Source: Pseudomonas wadenswilerensis
GTDB lineage: Bacteria > Pseudomonadota > Gammaproteobacteria > Pseudomonadales > Pseudomonadaceae
NCBI RefSeq assembly: GCF_900497695.1
Contig: NZ_UIDD01000007.1
Span: forward strand, 62,001-126,000
Direction: 5' to 3'
Length of the DNA: 64,000 bases
Numbering within the stretch: position 1 is the stretch's first letter; each line of letters opens with the position of its first letter. The position numbers and the translations under genes were made by a program. A model generated the notes under the pieces. It saw only the letters and a list, made by a program, of their open reading frames with translations, was not told the DNA's origin and did not search any database. Positions 19,101-26,004 of this stretch are shown here, piece by piece.

Positions 19101-19293
19101 CGGCGACGGTTTCGCCGATCACTTTCGGGTTGGCACCGGGGAAGTTGGCGCGCACCACCACGGTGGGCGGTACCACTTCCGGGTATTCGCTGATCGGCAG
19201 CTGGAACAGCGAGATGCTGCCGGCGATCAGGATCAACAGCGACAGCACCGCGGCGAAGATCGGCCGGGTAATAAAAAACTTGGAAAAATTCAT
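16114..19293 (-). CDS. mexF: RND efflux transporter MexF
   Basis: 1059 residues, the full HAE1-RND length. The start MNFSKFFITRPIFAAVLSLL and long stretches such as AAPLEQAITGVENMLYMSSQ match MexF of P. aeruginosa as I remember it very closely, more than MexB or TtgB. TM1, the TM2-6 and TM8-12 blocks, and the proton-relay acidic pair in TM4 (GIVVDDAIVVVENVERN) are intact. It is an inner-membrane proton/drug antiporter that works with MexE and OprN. It starts 12 bp after the mexE stop. Neither mexT nor mexS is in the window, so its regulator is encoded elsewhere. Confidence 0.95.
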   Translation of the reverse strand: MNFSKFFITRPIFAAVLSLLILIAGSISLFQLPISEYPEVVPPTVVVRANFPGANPKVIGETVAAPLEQAITGVENMLYMSSQSTADGKLTLTITFALGTDLDNAQVQVQNRVTRTQPKLPEEVTRIGITVDKASPDLTMVVHLTSPDNRYDMLYLSNYAILNIKDELARLGGVGDVQLFGMGDYSLRVWLDPNKTASRNLTASDVVAAIREQNRQVAAGQLGAPPAPGTTSFQLSVNTQGRLVSEEEFENIIIRSGADGEITRLKDIARVELGSSQYALRSLLNNQPAVAIPIFQRPGSNAIEISDEVRGKMAELKKDFPEGMDYSIVYDPTVFVRGSIEAVVHTLFEALILVVLVVILFLQTWRASIIPLVAVPVSLIGTFAVMHLFGFSLNALSLFGLVLAIGIVVDDAIVVVENVERNIGLGLKPLEATQKAMGEVTGPIIATALVLCAVFVPAAFISGLTGQFYKQFALTIAISTVISAFNSLTLSPALAAVLLKEHHAPKDRFSKVLERLLGGWLFGPFNRFFDRASHGYVGAVGRVIRSSGIALFVYGGLIIMTWLGFSSTPTGFVPAQDKQYLVAFAQLPDAASLDRTEAVIKKMSEIALKQPGVADSVAFPGLSINGFTNSPNSGIVFTPLKPFNERKDPSQSAAAIAAALNAQFAGIEDAYIAIFPPPPVQGLGTIGGFRLQIEDRGNLGYEALYKETQNIIAKSHNVPELAGLFTSYQVNVPQVDAAIDREKAKTHGVAISDIFDTLQIYLGSLYANDFNRFGRTYQVNVQAEQQFRLEAEQIGQLKVRNNQGEMIPLATFIKVSDTSGPDRVMHYNGFITAEINGAAAPGYSSGQAEKAIEKLLKDELPNGMTFEWTELTYQQILSGNTALFVFPLCVLLAFLVLAAQYESWSLPLAVILIVPMTLLSAITGVILSGGDNNIFTQIGLIVLVGLACKNAILIVEFAKDKQAEGLDPLAAVLEACRLRLRPILMTSIAFIMGVVPLVFSSGAGAEMRHAMGVAVFSGMIGVTFFGLLLTPVFFVLIRRYVERSEARKAARALKLESHA

Positions 19294-19305
19294 CGGACTG
19301 ATCCC

Positions 19306-20547
19306 TTAACCGCGCGGTGCCGAGGCACTGGCGAGTTTTACGCTGGGGGTGGCCACGGCTTTGCCCTGGACACTGGCCTCGAGCACCTGGCGTTGTTGGG
19401 CGAGGGCGGCGATGGTCGCTTCACTGGCCATCGGCGTGTCCTGCGGGTCGACCGGCGAGCCCGGGCGCACCCGTTGCAGGCCCTTGACGACGATGCGGTC
19501 ATCCTTGCTCAGGCCATTGCGCACGATGCGCAGGCCTTCGAGTTTCGGCCCCAGTTCAACGGCGCGGTACGCGGCCTTGTTGTCCTTGTCCATGACCAGC
19601 ACGAACTTCTTGCCAAGGTCGGTGCCCACCGCTTCGTCGTTGATCAGCACCGCCGAGTAGGTGGCGCTGCCGACCAGCTTCAGGCGTGCATACAGGCCCG
19701 GGGTGAACTGGCCGTCGGTGTTGTCGAACACTGCGCGGCCACGGATGGTGCCGGTCTTGGGGTTGACCTGGTTGTCGACGAAGTTCATCTGGCCCAGGTG
19801 CGGGTTGCCGCTTTCGTTCGACAGGCCCAGGTACACCGGGGTGCTCTGGCCGCGCTGGCCGTCGCGCGCCAGCTGGGTGTACTTGAGGTACACGCGCTCG
19901 TCGGCGTCGAAGTAGGCGTAGACCTTGTCGGTGGAGACCACGCTGGTCAGCGGCGTCACATCGGCGGTGACGATGTTGCCGGCGGTGAACTGGGCGCGGC
20001 TGACCCGGCCGCTGATCGGTGCGGTAACGCGGGTGAAGCTCAGGTTCAGGCGTGCCAGATCAAGTTGGGCCTGGATCGCGGCGACACCGGCACGCGCTTC
20101 GGCGGCGGCGCTGGTGCGCGATTCGGCCAGCTCGGCGGAAATCGCGTTGCTGCTGCGCAGGCGCTCGCCGCGCTGGGCTTCGTTTTCGCTGCGGATGGCG
20201 GTGGCGCGGGCTTGTTGCAGCTGGGCTTCGAGGCGGCGGACCTCAGCCTGGAACGGACGTGGGTCGATCTGGAACAGCAGATCGCCTTTTTTCACCTGGG
20301 CGCCTTCGGTGAAGGCCACCTGGTCGATCTGCCCGGAGACGCGCGGGCGCACCTCGACGGTTTCCGGTGCCTCCAGGCGGCCGGTGAACTCGTCCCATTC
20401 GTTGATCGGTTGTTCCAGTACCTTGGCCACGCTGACCTTGGTCGCCGCCGGCGCCTGCACGGCCTCCGGGGTGCGACCGCAGGCACTCATCACCAATACA
20501 GCCAATAGAGCAAGGGGGTAACGCAAAGGTTTGAGTGACTGTTCCAT
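19306..20547 (-). CDS. mexE: RND periplasmic adaptor lipoprotein MexE
   Basis: 413 residues. The signal peptide ends in the lipobox VMSACGRTPE. The membrane-fusion protein core follows: barrel-sandwich entry VRPRVSGQIDQVAFTEGAQVKKGDLLFQIDPRPF, given here in parts as VRPRVSGQID and GDLLFQIDPRPF, an alpha hairpin (RLEAQLQQARATAIRSEN) and the second lipoyl half LNLSFTRVTAPISGRVSR. NEWDEFTGRLEAPE near residue 50 is characteristic of MexE-type adaptors. It bridges MexF and OprN. It is the first gene of the operon, with about 120 bp of AT-rich promoter DNA upstream before a REP pair. Confidence 0.93.
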   Translation of the reverse strand: MEQSLKPLRYPLALLAVLVMSACGRTPEAVQAPAATKVSVAKVLEQPINEWDEFTGRLEAPETVEVRPRVSGQIDQVAFTEGAQVKKGDLLFQIDPRPFQAEVRRLEAQLQQARATAIRSENEAQRGERLRSSNAISAELAESRTSAAAEARAGVAAIQAQLDLARLNLSFTRVTAPISGRVSRAQFTAGNIVTADVTPLTSVVSTDKVYAYFDADERVYLKYTQLARDGQRGQSTPVYLGLSNESGNPHLGQMNFVDNQVNPKTGTIRGRAVFDNTDGQFTPGLYARLKLVGSATYSAVLINDEAVGTDLGKKFVLVMDKDNKAAYRAVELGPKLEGLRIVRNGLSKDDRIVVKGLQRVRPGSPVDPQDTPMASEATIAALAQQRQVLEASVQGKAVATPSVKLASASAPRG

Positions 20548-20621
20548 GGGGAGTCCGCCAATTTATTGATAGTGGGCGGATTCTGCGATTTGTAACTATT
20601 AACAACGAATCGAATGGCGCG

Positions 20622-20645
20622 AAGGTTATTATCATCGGGAATGAT
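20622..20645 (-). promoter_or_regulatory. candidate LysR/MexT-type site upstream of mexE
   Basis: On the minus strand, ATCAT-N5-ATGAT is an inverted repeat about 75-98 bp before the mexE start. It fits the reported MexT nod-box pattern (ATCA-N5-GTCGAT-N4-ACYAT) at about 12 of 15 defined positions. The pattern is from memory and the match is imperfect. Confidence 0.4.
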
Positions 20646-20668
20646 ATGAGGGAATCGGCGGTGGCCTC

Positions 20669-20738
20669 ATCGCTGGCAAGCCAGCTCCCACATTGGACCT
20701 GTGTATGCCGACCCTGTGGGAGCTGGCTTGCCAGCGAT
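20669..20738. repeat. REP pair (BIME), hairpin
   Basis: Inverted pair with cores atcgctggcaagccagctc and gagctggcttgccagcgat around a 28-bp centre. It lies between the mexE promoter and the end of the DUF1111 gene. Confidence 0.87.
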
Positions 20739-20745
20739 CCAGAGA

Positions 20746-22077
20746 TTACAGCGACTGCAAAAACGCCCGCAGCGCCCGGCGATCATCGGCCACCAGTGCC
20801 TTGAAGCGCTCGCGCGCCACTTGCGCTTCACCGCCATGCCACAACACCGCCTCCTCAAGCGTACGCGCCCGGCCGTCATGCAGGTACCCGGCGCCGGGGT
20901 TGATCCGCTCGATCAGCCCCAGCCCCCACAGCGGCGCGGTACGCCACTCGCGGCCGCTGGCCAGGTAGTCGTCGCGCCCATCGGCCAGGCCCGGCCCCAT
21001 GTCATGCAGCAACAGGTCGCTGTAAGGTTCGATCTGCCGCGCTGATAACAGCGGGTACAGCGGATGCTGGCCCGTGGTCAGGCGCGGGCGATGGCACTGG
21101 GCGCATCCCGCTTCATTGAACAGCCGCTCGCCACGCTGCACCTCGGGATTGTCCAGGCCTCGCCGCGGCGGTGGCGCCAGATGCGCCAGGTAGAAGTGCA
21201 GGTCACCCAGTTGCAGGGCATCGAGCTCCGGCGCACCGCCACTGACCGCCTGGCGACAGTCCTGTTGCATCGACGTGCAGTTCTGTTCAGGGTACAGCGG
21301 CGAAGTAATCCCCAGGTCGCCGTGCAGGGCGCTGGCAATCTGCTGACGCAGGTCCGGCTGGTTCGATTTGAGGCCGAAGCGCCCGGCCTCAAGGCGCTGG
21401 CGCTCGACGCTCCACACCTGGTTGACGCGGCCTTTCACGCCATCAGGTTTAGGCGCGTCGGCCAGCGCTTGCAGGGTGCTGGCCTCGATGGCTTCGAGCA
21501 GGCCCAGGCCGAACACCGGTGAGCCAACCCGCATCGAGGTGTGCACGTTATCCAATGGACCATAGTTCAGCTCGCTGAAGCTCAGCCGTGGCGAACGCAG
21601 GCCGATGCGCTCACCATCCGCCAGGGTCACAAACTGCTCTTGCCAGCGGACATGCGCCCGGCCTTCGCCGGCCACACCGGGAATGGCCGATTCGTTGAGC
21701 TGATCTCCATAGGCCGGATGCGGCAGTGGCCCGCCATGGGCATCGCGTCCGGGCCGCGACAGCCGCACCAGTAGCGTGCGCAGGGGCTCGTGGTCGCTGG
21801 CCGGGGCCTGGCCACGGCCATTTTTCGGGTGGCAGGCAATGCAACTGATGCGGTTGTACAGCGGCCCCAGGCCATCGACCGCTTCGTCCCGCGAGGGCGC
21901 GACCACCCAGGCCTGGCGGAACAGGCTGCGGCCGTGGAAGAAGCGCTCCCGTTGCAGGTCGTCATCCAGCCCCGGCAAGGGCTGGGCGAAGGCTTCACGG
22001 TTGACGGCGGCGTGCTCGGCGCTGGCGGGCAGGCTCACCAGCATGCCGAGCAACAGCCAAAGGCCATAGCGCTTCAC
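20746..22077 (-). CDS. di-haem cytochrome c DUF1111 (thiol oxidoreductase/peroxidase-like) protein
   Basis: 443 residues. The signal peptide (about 1-20, ending PASA) targets the periplasm. Two haem c motifs are seen: C79-I-A-C82-H83 and C325-A-Q-C328-H329. The arrangement fits the di-haem DUF1111 (cytochrome c peroxidase-like) family, often labelled thiol oxidoreductase, whose reaction is not settled. A GTG start overlaps the stop of the binding-protein gene (GTGA). As last gene of an operon with a TonB receptor and a binding protein under ModE-like boxes, it may alter the oxidation state or the ligand of an imported metal species. That role is inferred. Confidence 0.85.
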   Translation of the reverse strand: MKRYGLWLLLGMLVSLPASAEHAAVNREAFAQPLPGLDDDLQRERFFHGRSLFRQAWVVAPSRDEAVDGLGPLYNRISCIACHPKNGRGQAPASDHEPLRTLLVRLSRPGRDAHGGPLPHPAYGDQLNESAIPGVAGEGRAHVRWQEQFVTLADGERIGLRSPRLSFSELNYGPLDNVHTSMRVGSPVFGLGLLEAIEASTLQALADAPKPDGVKGRVNQVWSVERQRLEAGRFGLKSNQPDLRQQIASALHGDLGITSPLYPEQNCTSMQQDCRQAVSGGAPELDALQLGDLHFYLAHLAPPPRRGLDNPEVQRGERLFNEAGCAQCHRPRLTTGQHPLYPLLSARQIEPYSDLLLHDMGPGLADGRDDYLASGREWRTAPLWGLGLIERINPGAGYLHDGRARTLEEAVLWHGGEAQVARERFKALVADDRRALRAFLQSL

Positions 22078-23375
22078 AGGCCCATGGCCGCAAGCAGGCG
22101 CTCGGCTTGCGCCTGTTGCCTGGCGCTATGGAACTGCCAGGCGATCTCCTCGCGGCCCAGGGCGTCCTGGTCGCTGGCCGACTGACGTTGCATGCCCTGG
22201 TCCTGACGTTGAGCAAACAGCGCCAGCAACGGCGCCGACATGGCTTGCTCCTCGTCGATGGGCGGCACGCTGAGGAACTCGCGCACGGCGGTCAGGTCCC
22301 GGCCCTGTGCTTCACCGGCATGCACCCGCGCCCACAACGCGCCGAGGCGCTCATGGGGTTGGCCAAGCCATTGCTCGAACAATGAGGTGATCAGCGCCAG
22401 GCGCTCGCGCGAACGGTCGTCGGTGTAGGCATAGGCACCCTGGCGGGCGGCGGCAAAGGGGTCGTGATAGCCCGCTGGCAGATCGGCATAAACGCTGGGG
22501 CGCACCGGCAGTTTGCGGATGTCCGGATCGGCCAGCAGGCGTTGCCCTTCAGACGACAACACGAAGCGCACAAAGGCCCGCGCGCCCTCGACCTGCCTGG
22601 CCTGGCGGGGGATGGCAATATGCGCCGGGTTGAGCCCGCCATGGGCGGGATAGATGAACTCGACCGCTTCGCCATTGCTCACCGCCGAGGCAACGAAGAA
22701 GTCGATCGATACGCCCACCGCCGAGCGCCCGCTGGCCACCTCGTCACTGACCAGGGTGCCGCCACGGCTGACCAGCCGCGATTGCCCGGCAAGCTCGCTC
22801 CACAGGGCCCAGCCCTTGTCCCAGCCGTAGGCCTGCAGGACGATATCCAGCAGTACCGGGGCAAAGCCGACCCGCGCCGGGTCGGGCAGGGCGATGCGCC
22901 CGCGCAGGCGGGCATCGAGCAGGTCCGGCCAGTCTCGCGGGGCGGGCATGTTCAGCTTGGCCAGTTCGACCGGATTGATGGCAAAGCCGTAACCGGCAAG
23001 CTCGGTGGCCTGATAGCGAGCCGCGCGATCGCGCAGGGCGATGGCGCCAATGCGCGGCGGCAAACCGTCCAGGTCGACACCCAGCGGCTGCCAGCCGGCG
23101 TCCCGGGCCAAACGCTTGAAGTTGCCCGGTGACGGCGCCCAGTAGACATCGACCCCGCCCTGATCGGCCTGACGCAAATAGGGCAGGGCATCGAAGCCCT
23201 GGCGCCAGAGGATCTGCAGGCGATAGCCGGGGTTGGCGCGCTCGAAGGCTTCTTCGAAGCGCGTCATCATCTCCTCGGGGTAGCTGGTCAACACCACCAC
23301 CGGCTGCGGCGCTGCCGCCTGGACGCTGGCCGCGCCCAGCAGCAGGGCCAGCAGCCAGGCCTTAGAGCGGCACAT
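22074..23375 (-). CDS. periplasmic ABC-type substrate-binding protein, orphan
   Basis: 433 residues from the ATG at 23375, which starts a clear signal peptide (SKAWLLALLLGAASVQA). The body fits a type 2 periplasmic binding protein of the iron(III)/oxyanion group: VVVLTSYPEEMMTRFEEAF near the mature N-terminus, YGFAINPVEL, WPDLLDARLRGRIALPDP, and GARAFVRFVLSSEGQRLL. It is longer than usual (about 330): the last 100 residues form a charged helical extension (PPIDEEQAMSAPLLALFAQR). No permease or ATPase gene is adjacent. It overlaps the receptor gene by 14 bp and the DUF1111 gene by 4 bp, so the three are co-translated. The ligand is unknown; iron, molybdate or a metal chelate are possible. Confidence 0.82.
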   Translation of the reverse strand: MCRSKAWLLALLLGAASVQAAAPQPVVVLTSYPEEMMTRFEEAFERANPGYRLQILWRQGFDALPYLRQADQGGVDVYWAPSPGNFKRLARDAGWQPLGVDLDGLPPRIGAIALRDRAARYQATELAGYGFAINPVELAKLNMPAPRDWPDLLDARLRGRIALPDPARVGFAPVLLDIVLQAYGWDKGWALWSELAGQSRLVSRGGTLVSDEVASGRSAVGVSIDFFVASAVSNGEAVEFIYPAHGGLNPAHIAIPRQARQVEGARAFVRFVLSSEGQRLLADPDIRKLPVRPSVYADLPAGYHDPFAAARQGAYAYTDDRSRERLALITSLFEQWLGQPHERLGALWARVHAGEAQGRDLTAVREFLSVPPIDEEQAMSAPLLALFAQRQDQGMQRQSASDQDALGREEIAWQFHSARQQAQAERLLAAMGL

Positions 23376-25404
23376 TGAACTGTACGAAGTAGCTGCGGCC
23401 ACTTTCCGGGTACCCCTCGCTGTATGCATAAAGGCGATCGAACAGGTTGCGGATGCCCGCTTCGATGCGGACGTCGTTGCTGAAGCGGTAGCCGCTCTTG
23501 AGGTTGTATACCGCGTAGCCGCCGCTCATCTGGCTGCCATCGGACATGTTGTAGCGCCGCGACGCGGCTTCGACGCCGGCGGTGTGGCGCCAGGCATCGA
23601 GGTTCAAGCTGGCCGAGGCAAACAGGTTGTGGCGCGGTGTGTCGATCGGGTGCAGCTCGGGGTTGCTGCGGTTTCTCCGGTCCAGGTAGGTGTAGCTGGT
23701 GTTGAATTCCCAGTTGCCCAGGTCACCGCGCAGGCCCAGTTCAACGCCCTGGTTACGTGCCTTGGCGATGTTCTGGTACTGGCCGCACGGCGCCGCGCAA
23801 CCGGCTACCGGGGCGACGGTGACCTGCTGGATGGAGTCTTCGATATTGCTGACGAACAGCGCCGTGTCCAGGGTCCATTGCTGGTTGACCGCGCCGCTGT
23901 ACCCCAGCTCGTAGTGGGTGGCACGTTCGGATTTCAGGTCGGGGCTGGGGATCACCGTGCCAAAGCGGGTCGAGTAGCGGTCCTTGATGGTCGCAAAGCG
24001 GCTCTTGCGGGCCACCGTCAGGCGCACCTGGCCGTTGTGATCGATGTTCAGCAGCGGCCCGGTGTTCATGAACAGGCCCAACTGGCTGTTGACCGCATCA
24101 TCGCTGCCGGTGGGCTCGTCATACAGGGTCTTGACCCTCGGCGAGGCGGCGCTGGTGCCGAAGTTCTCGGCCTCAAGGCTCTTGCGGTAGTTGTACGACA
24201 CGCCGCCGACCACGCTGAAAATCTCGTTCAGGCGCAGTGTGTCTTCCACGGCGATGGACTGGGTCTGATCGCGAAAGTGGGTTTGCGGGTCGCTGCCATC
24301 GCGCGAGCGGTGCACGTCTTCCTTGAAGTGGTAGGCGATGCCCAGGCGGTTGCCCTCGCTCAGGGCCAGGTCGCCTTCGACCGAGAAACCCGTGGACTCA
24401 TCATCGTACTTGCTCGGGAAACCAGGCTGCATCGCGCCGGGGATGCCATTGTTGTAGACGAAGCTTTCCAGCGAGTTCTTGAAGGTATCGCGGTACACCC
24501 GGGTCTTCAGGCCGTGCTCGCCGAAGCGGGTATTGGTGGCCAGGAACAGGCTGGTCTTGTCCCATTTCGGCCATTGCCACCAGCGCTTGCGCTGGCCGGT
24601 GGCGGGCAGGTCGCCGGCGTAGGGCGGCTGGCCCTTGCGGCCTTGCTGCTGGACATAGCCGAGGACGTACTCGTCGGTGTCGTTGGGGGTAAAGCCAAGC
24701 TTGAAGCTGAACTTGCCGTCACGCTTGTTGCTGTTTTCGCGGCGACCCTCGCCTTGCTGGTTGTTGGTCGGCTCGAAGTCGTCCGGCAGCATCGTGTAGT
24801 CATAGTCGACATAGGACACGCCGCCCTGCATCCACCAATTGCCCTGGTTGGAGCCGAGGTTGGCATAGCTGCGATAAGCGTTGACGTTGCCGTGGTCGGT
24901 CAGCTCCAGGCCGCCGCCCACTTCACCTTCGAAGGCCTCGGTGGGCCGTCGGGTGATCAGGTTGATCGCCCCGCCCAGGGTGTTGGGGCCGTACAGCAAC
25001 GAGGCGAAGCCCTTGGCCACTTCAATGCGCGACAGGTCGTAGGTGGTGAAGCGTCCCAGGTCGATATTGCCGTCGTAGGGTACGTAGGTGGGAATGCCAT
25101 CGATATAGACCGGCACCTGCAGACGGTCGAAGCCACGCACGTACACCACCTGTTCGGCACGCGCGCCCATGTAGGCGAGATTCACCCCGGGGGCCAGGGC
25201 CAGGGCGCGGTCGACGGTCTCGCGGTCGTGCAGGCGCATGTCATCCAGCTCGACGACGCTGCTGCCGGTTGCCAGGGCATCATCCTGCGGTGCGGAAATC
25301 TGGATTTCACCCAGGCTGAAGGTTTTTTTCTGCTCGGCCACGGCGGCCTCGGCACTGATCGCGGCCAGGGCGAGCAGCAGGGTACGGGGGGCGAACGGCG
25401 TCAT
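23362..25404 (-). CDS. TonB-dependent outer membrane receptor, ModE-box controlled
   Basis: 680 residues with a signal peptide ending near AVAE. A TonB-box-like LGEIQISAP precedes the plug domain (about 40-160; VVYVRGFDRLQVPVYIDGIPT, SRIEVAKGFASLLYGPNTLGGAINLITR, given in parts: VYVRGFDRLQV, RIEVAKGFASLLYG). The 22-strand barrel ends in YFVQFNVPL, so the usual terminal aromatic residue is not the last one. It imports a ligand too large or scarce for porins, using TonB energy. It is first in the operon with the binding protein and DUF1111 gene. The start is preceded by aaaggag. Two ModE-type palindromes lie in the 201-bp leader, and a perfect TATAAT (minus strand, 25437-25442) lies inside the proximal one. 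The ligand is not known. Confidence 0.88.
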   Translation of the reverse strand: MTPFAPRTLLLALAAISAEAAVAEQKKTFSLGEIQISAPQDDALATGSSVVELDDMRLHDRETVDRALALAPGVNLAYMGARAEQVVYVRGFDRLQVPVYIDGIPTYVPYDGNIDLGRFTTYDLSRIEVAKGFASLLYGPNTLGGAINLITRRPTEAFEGEVGGGLELTDHGNVNAYRSYANLGSNQGNWWMQGGVSYVDYDYTMLPDDFEPTNNQQGEGRRENSNKRDGKFSFKLGFTPNDTDEYVLGYVQQQGRKGQPPYAGDLPATGQRKRWWQWPKWDKTSLFLATNTRFGEHGLKTRVYRDTFKNSLESFVYNNGIPGAMQPGFPSKYDDESTGFSVEGDLALSEGNRLGIAYHFKEDVHRSRDGSDPQTHFRDQTQSIAVEDTLRLNEIFSVVGGVSYNYRKSLEAENFGTSAASPRVKTLYDEPTGSDDAVNSQLGLFMNTGPLLNIDHNGQVRLTVARKSRFATIKDRYSTRFGTVIPSPDLKSERATHYELGYSGAVNQQWTLDTALFVSNIEDSIQQVTVAPVAGCAAPCGQYQNIAKARNQGVELGLRGDLGNWEFNTSYTYLDRRNRSNPELHPIDTPRHNLFASASLNLDAWRHTAGVEAASRRYNMSDGSQMSGGYAVYNLKSGYRFSNDVRIEAGIRNLFDRLYAYSEGYPESGRSYFVQFNVPL

Positions 25405-25423
25405 GACGCTCCTTTGTTGGTAT

Positions 25424-25447
25424 CGTTATATATTTTATTATATAGCG
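25424..25447 (-). promoter_or_regulatory. ModE-like operator 1, overlapping the -10 of the receptor operon
   Basis: CGTTATATA-N6-TATATAGCG. This agrees with the ModE operator pattern as I know it (ATCGNTATATA-N6-TATATAACGAT). It lies 20-43 bp before the receptor ATG and encloses a perfect minus-strand TATAAT, so a bound repressor would block transcription. Confidence 0.72.
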
Positions 25448-25557
25448 TGTGGCGCAAAACGGCCGACAGCACCCTCCCCAGGGGCTATCAGGTCGAATCG
25501 ATCAAGCGAACACGCGCACCGGCAGAACGCCGCAGATACTAGAGCCAGGCGCGGAAA

Positions 25558-25585
25558 TTGACAACGCTATATATAAATTTATATA
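25558..25585 (+). promoter_or_regulatory. candidate plus-strand promoter (TTGACA-N16-TATATA)
   Basis: A perfect -35 hexamer (25558-25563), a 16-bp spacer and TATATA (25580-25585). It overlaps ModE-like operator 2 and points away from the receptor operon, towards the 3' end of the small lipoprotein gene, so its product would be antisense. Confidence 0.35.
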
Positions 25586-25588
25586 GCG
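25565..25588. promoter_or_regulatory. ModE-like operator 2
   Basis: CGCTATATA-N6-TATATAGCG with perfect 9-bp half-sites, the same spacing as operator 1 and centred 141 bp further upstream. Two equally spaced copies in one 201-bp gap make chance unlikely. Confidence 0.72.
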
Positions 25589-25605
25589 AATGGATTACAG
25601 AATGG

Positions 25606-25881
25606 CTAGCGCTTGCACTCGGCCAGCACCACTTTGCAGGTGTTGGGCAGGCCGCCGGAACGCCCGGCATAGCGGATGCAGTTGTTCATGGATTTTTGCC
25701 GGGCGATCTGCAGGGTCGCGCCCCAGGCCAGGCCGCCTTCGCCGGCAGTGGGGACGGCTTTGGCGTGGCAGTTGGAACCGGCGTTGGCCGCCAGGTAACG
25801 TGCTTTGGGTTTGCTCGAACAACCGGCTGTCAGCGCCAGGCAGAGGGCGAGCAGGCAGGTGGTTATGGCGGTGCTGTTCAT
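25606..25881 (-). CDS. small cysteine-containing lipoprotein, hypothetical
   Basis: 91 residues from the ATG at 25881. The lipoprotein signal peptide ends in LALTAGCSSKP. The mature part has three further Cys (NCHAKA, MNNCIRYAG, NTCKVVLAEC, giving four with the last) that could pair as disulfides. I do not recognise a named family. The signal peptide and lipobox make it a convincing gene, while the overlapping ORFs in other frames are shadows. It lies between pchA and the ModE-box operon, on the same strand as both. No clear link to either can be shown. Confidence 0.65.
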   Translation of the reverse strand: MNSTAITTCLLALCLALTAGCSSKPKARYLAANAGSNCHAKAVPTAGEGGLAWGATLQIARQKSMNNCIRYAGRSGGLPNTCKVVLAECKR

Positions 25882-25954
25882 ATCAAAGGCTGTCCGGATC
25901 GCCGAAGAGGGCTGTACCCGGGTTGGCCCCCGGTCCACCCAATTATAGGCAGTG

Positions 25955-26000
25955 GGCAACAATCCCTGTCGGCTATTTTGGCCTGGCAGGGATTGTTGCC
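25955..26000. terminator. strong hairpin after pchA
   Basis: Perfect 14-bp inverted repeat ggcaacaatccctg / cagggattgttgcc with an 18-nt loop, 4 bp after the pchA stop. No T run follows, so it may be a terminator of unusual form or an mRNA 3'-end stabiliser. Confidence 0.6.
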
Positions 26001-26004
26001 ACGC

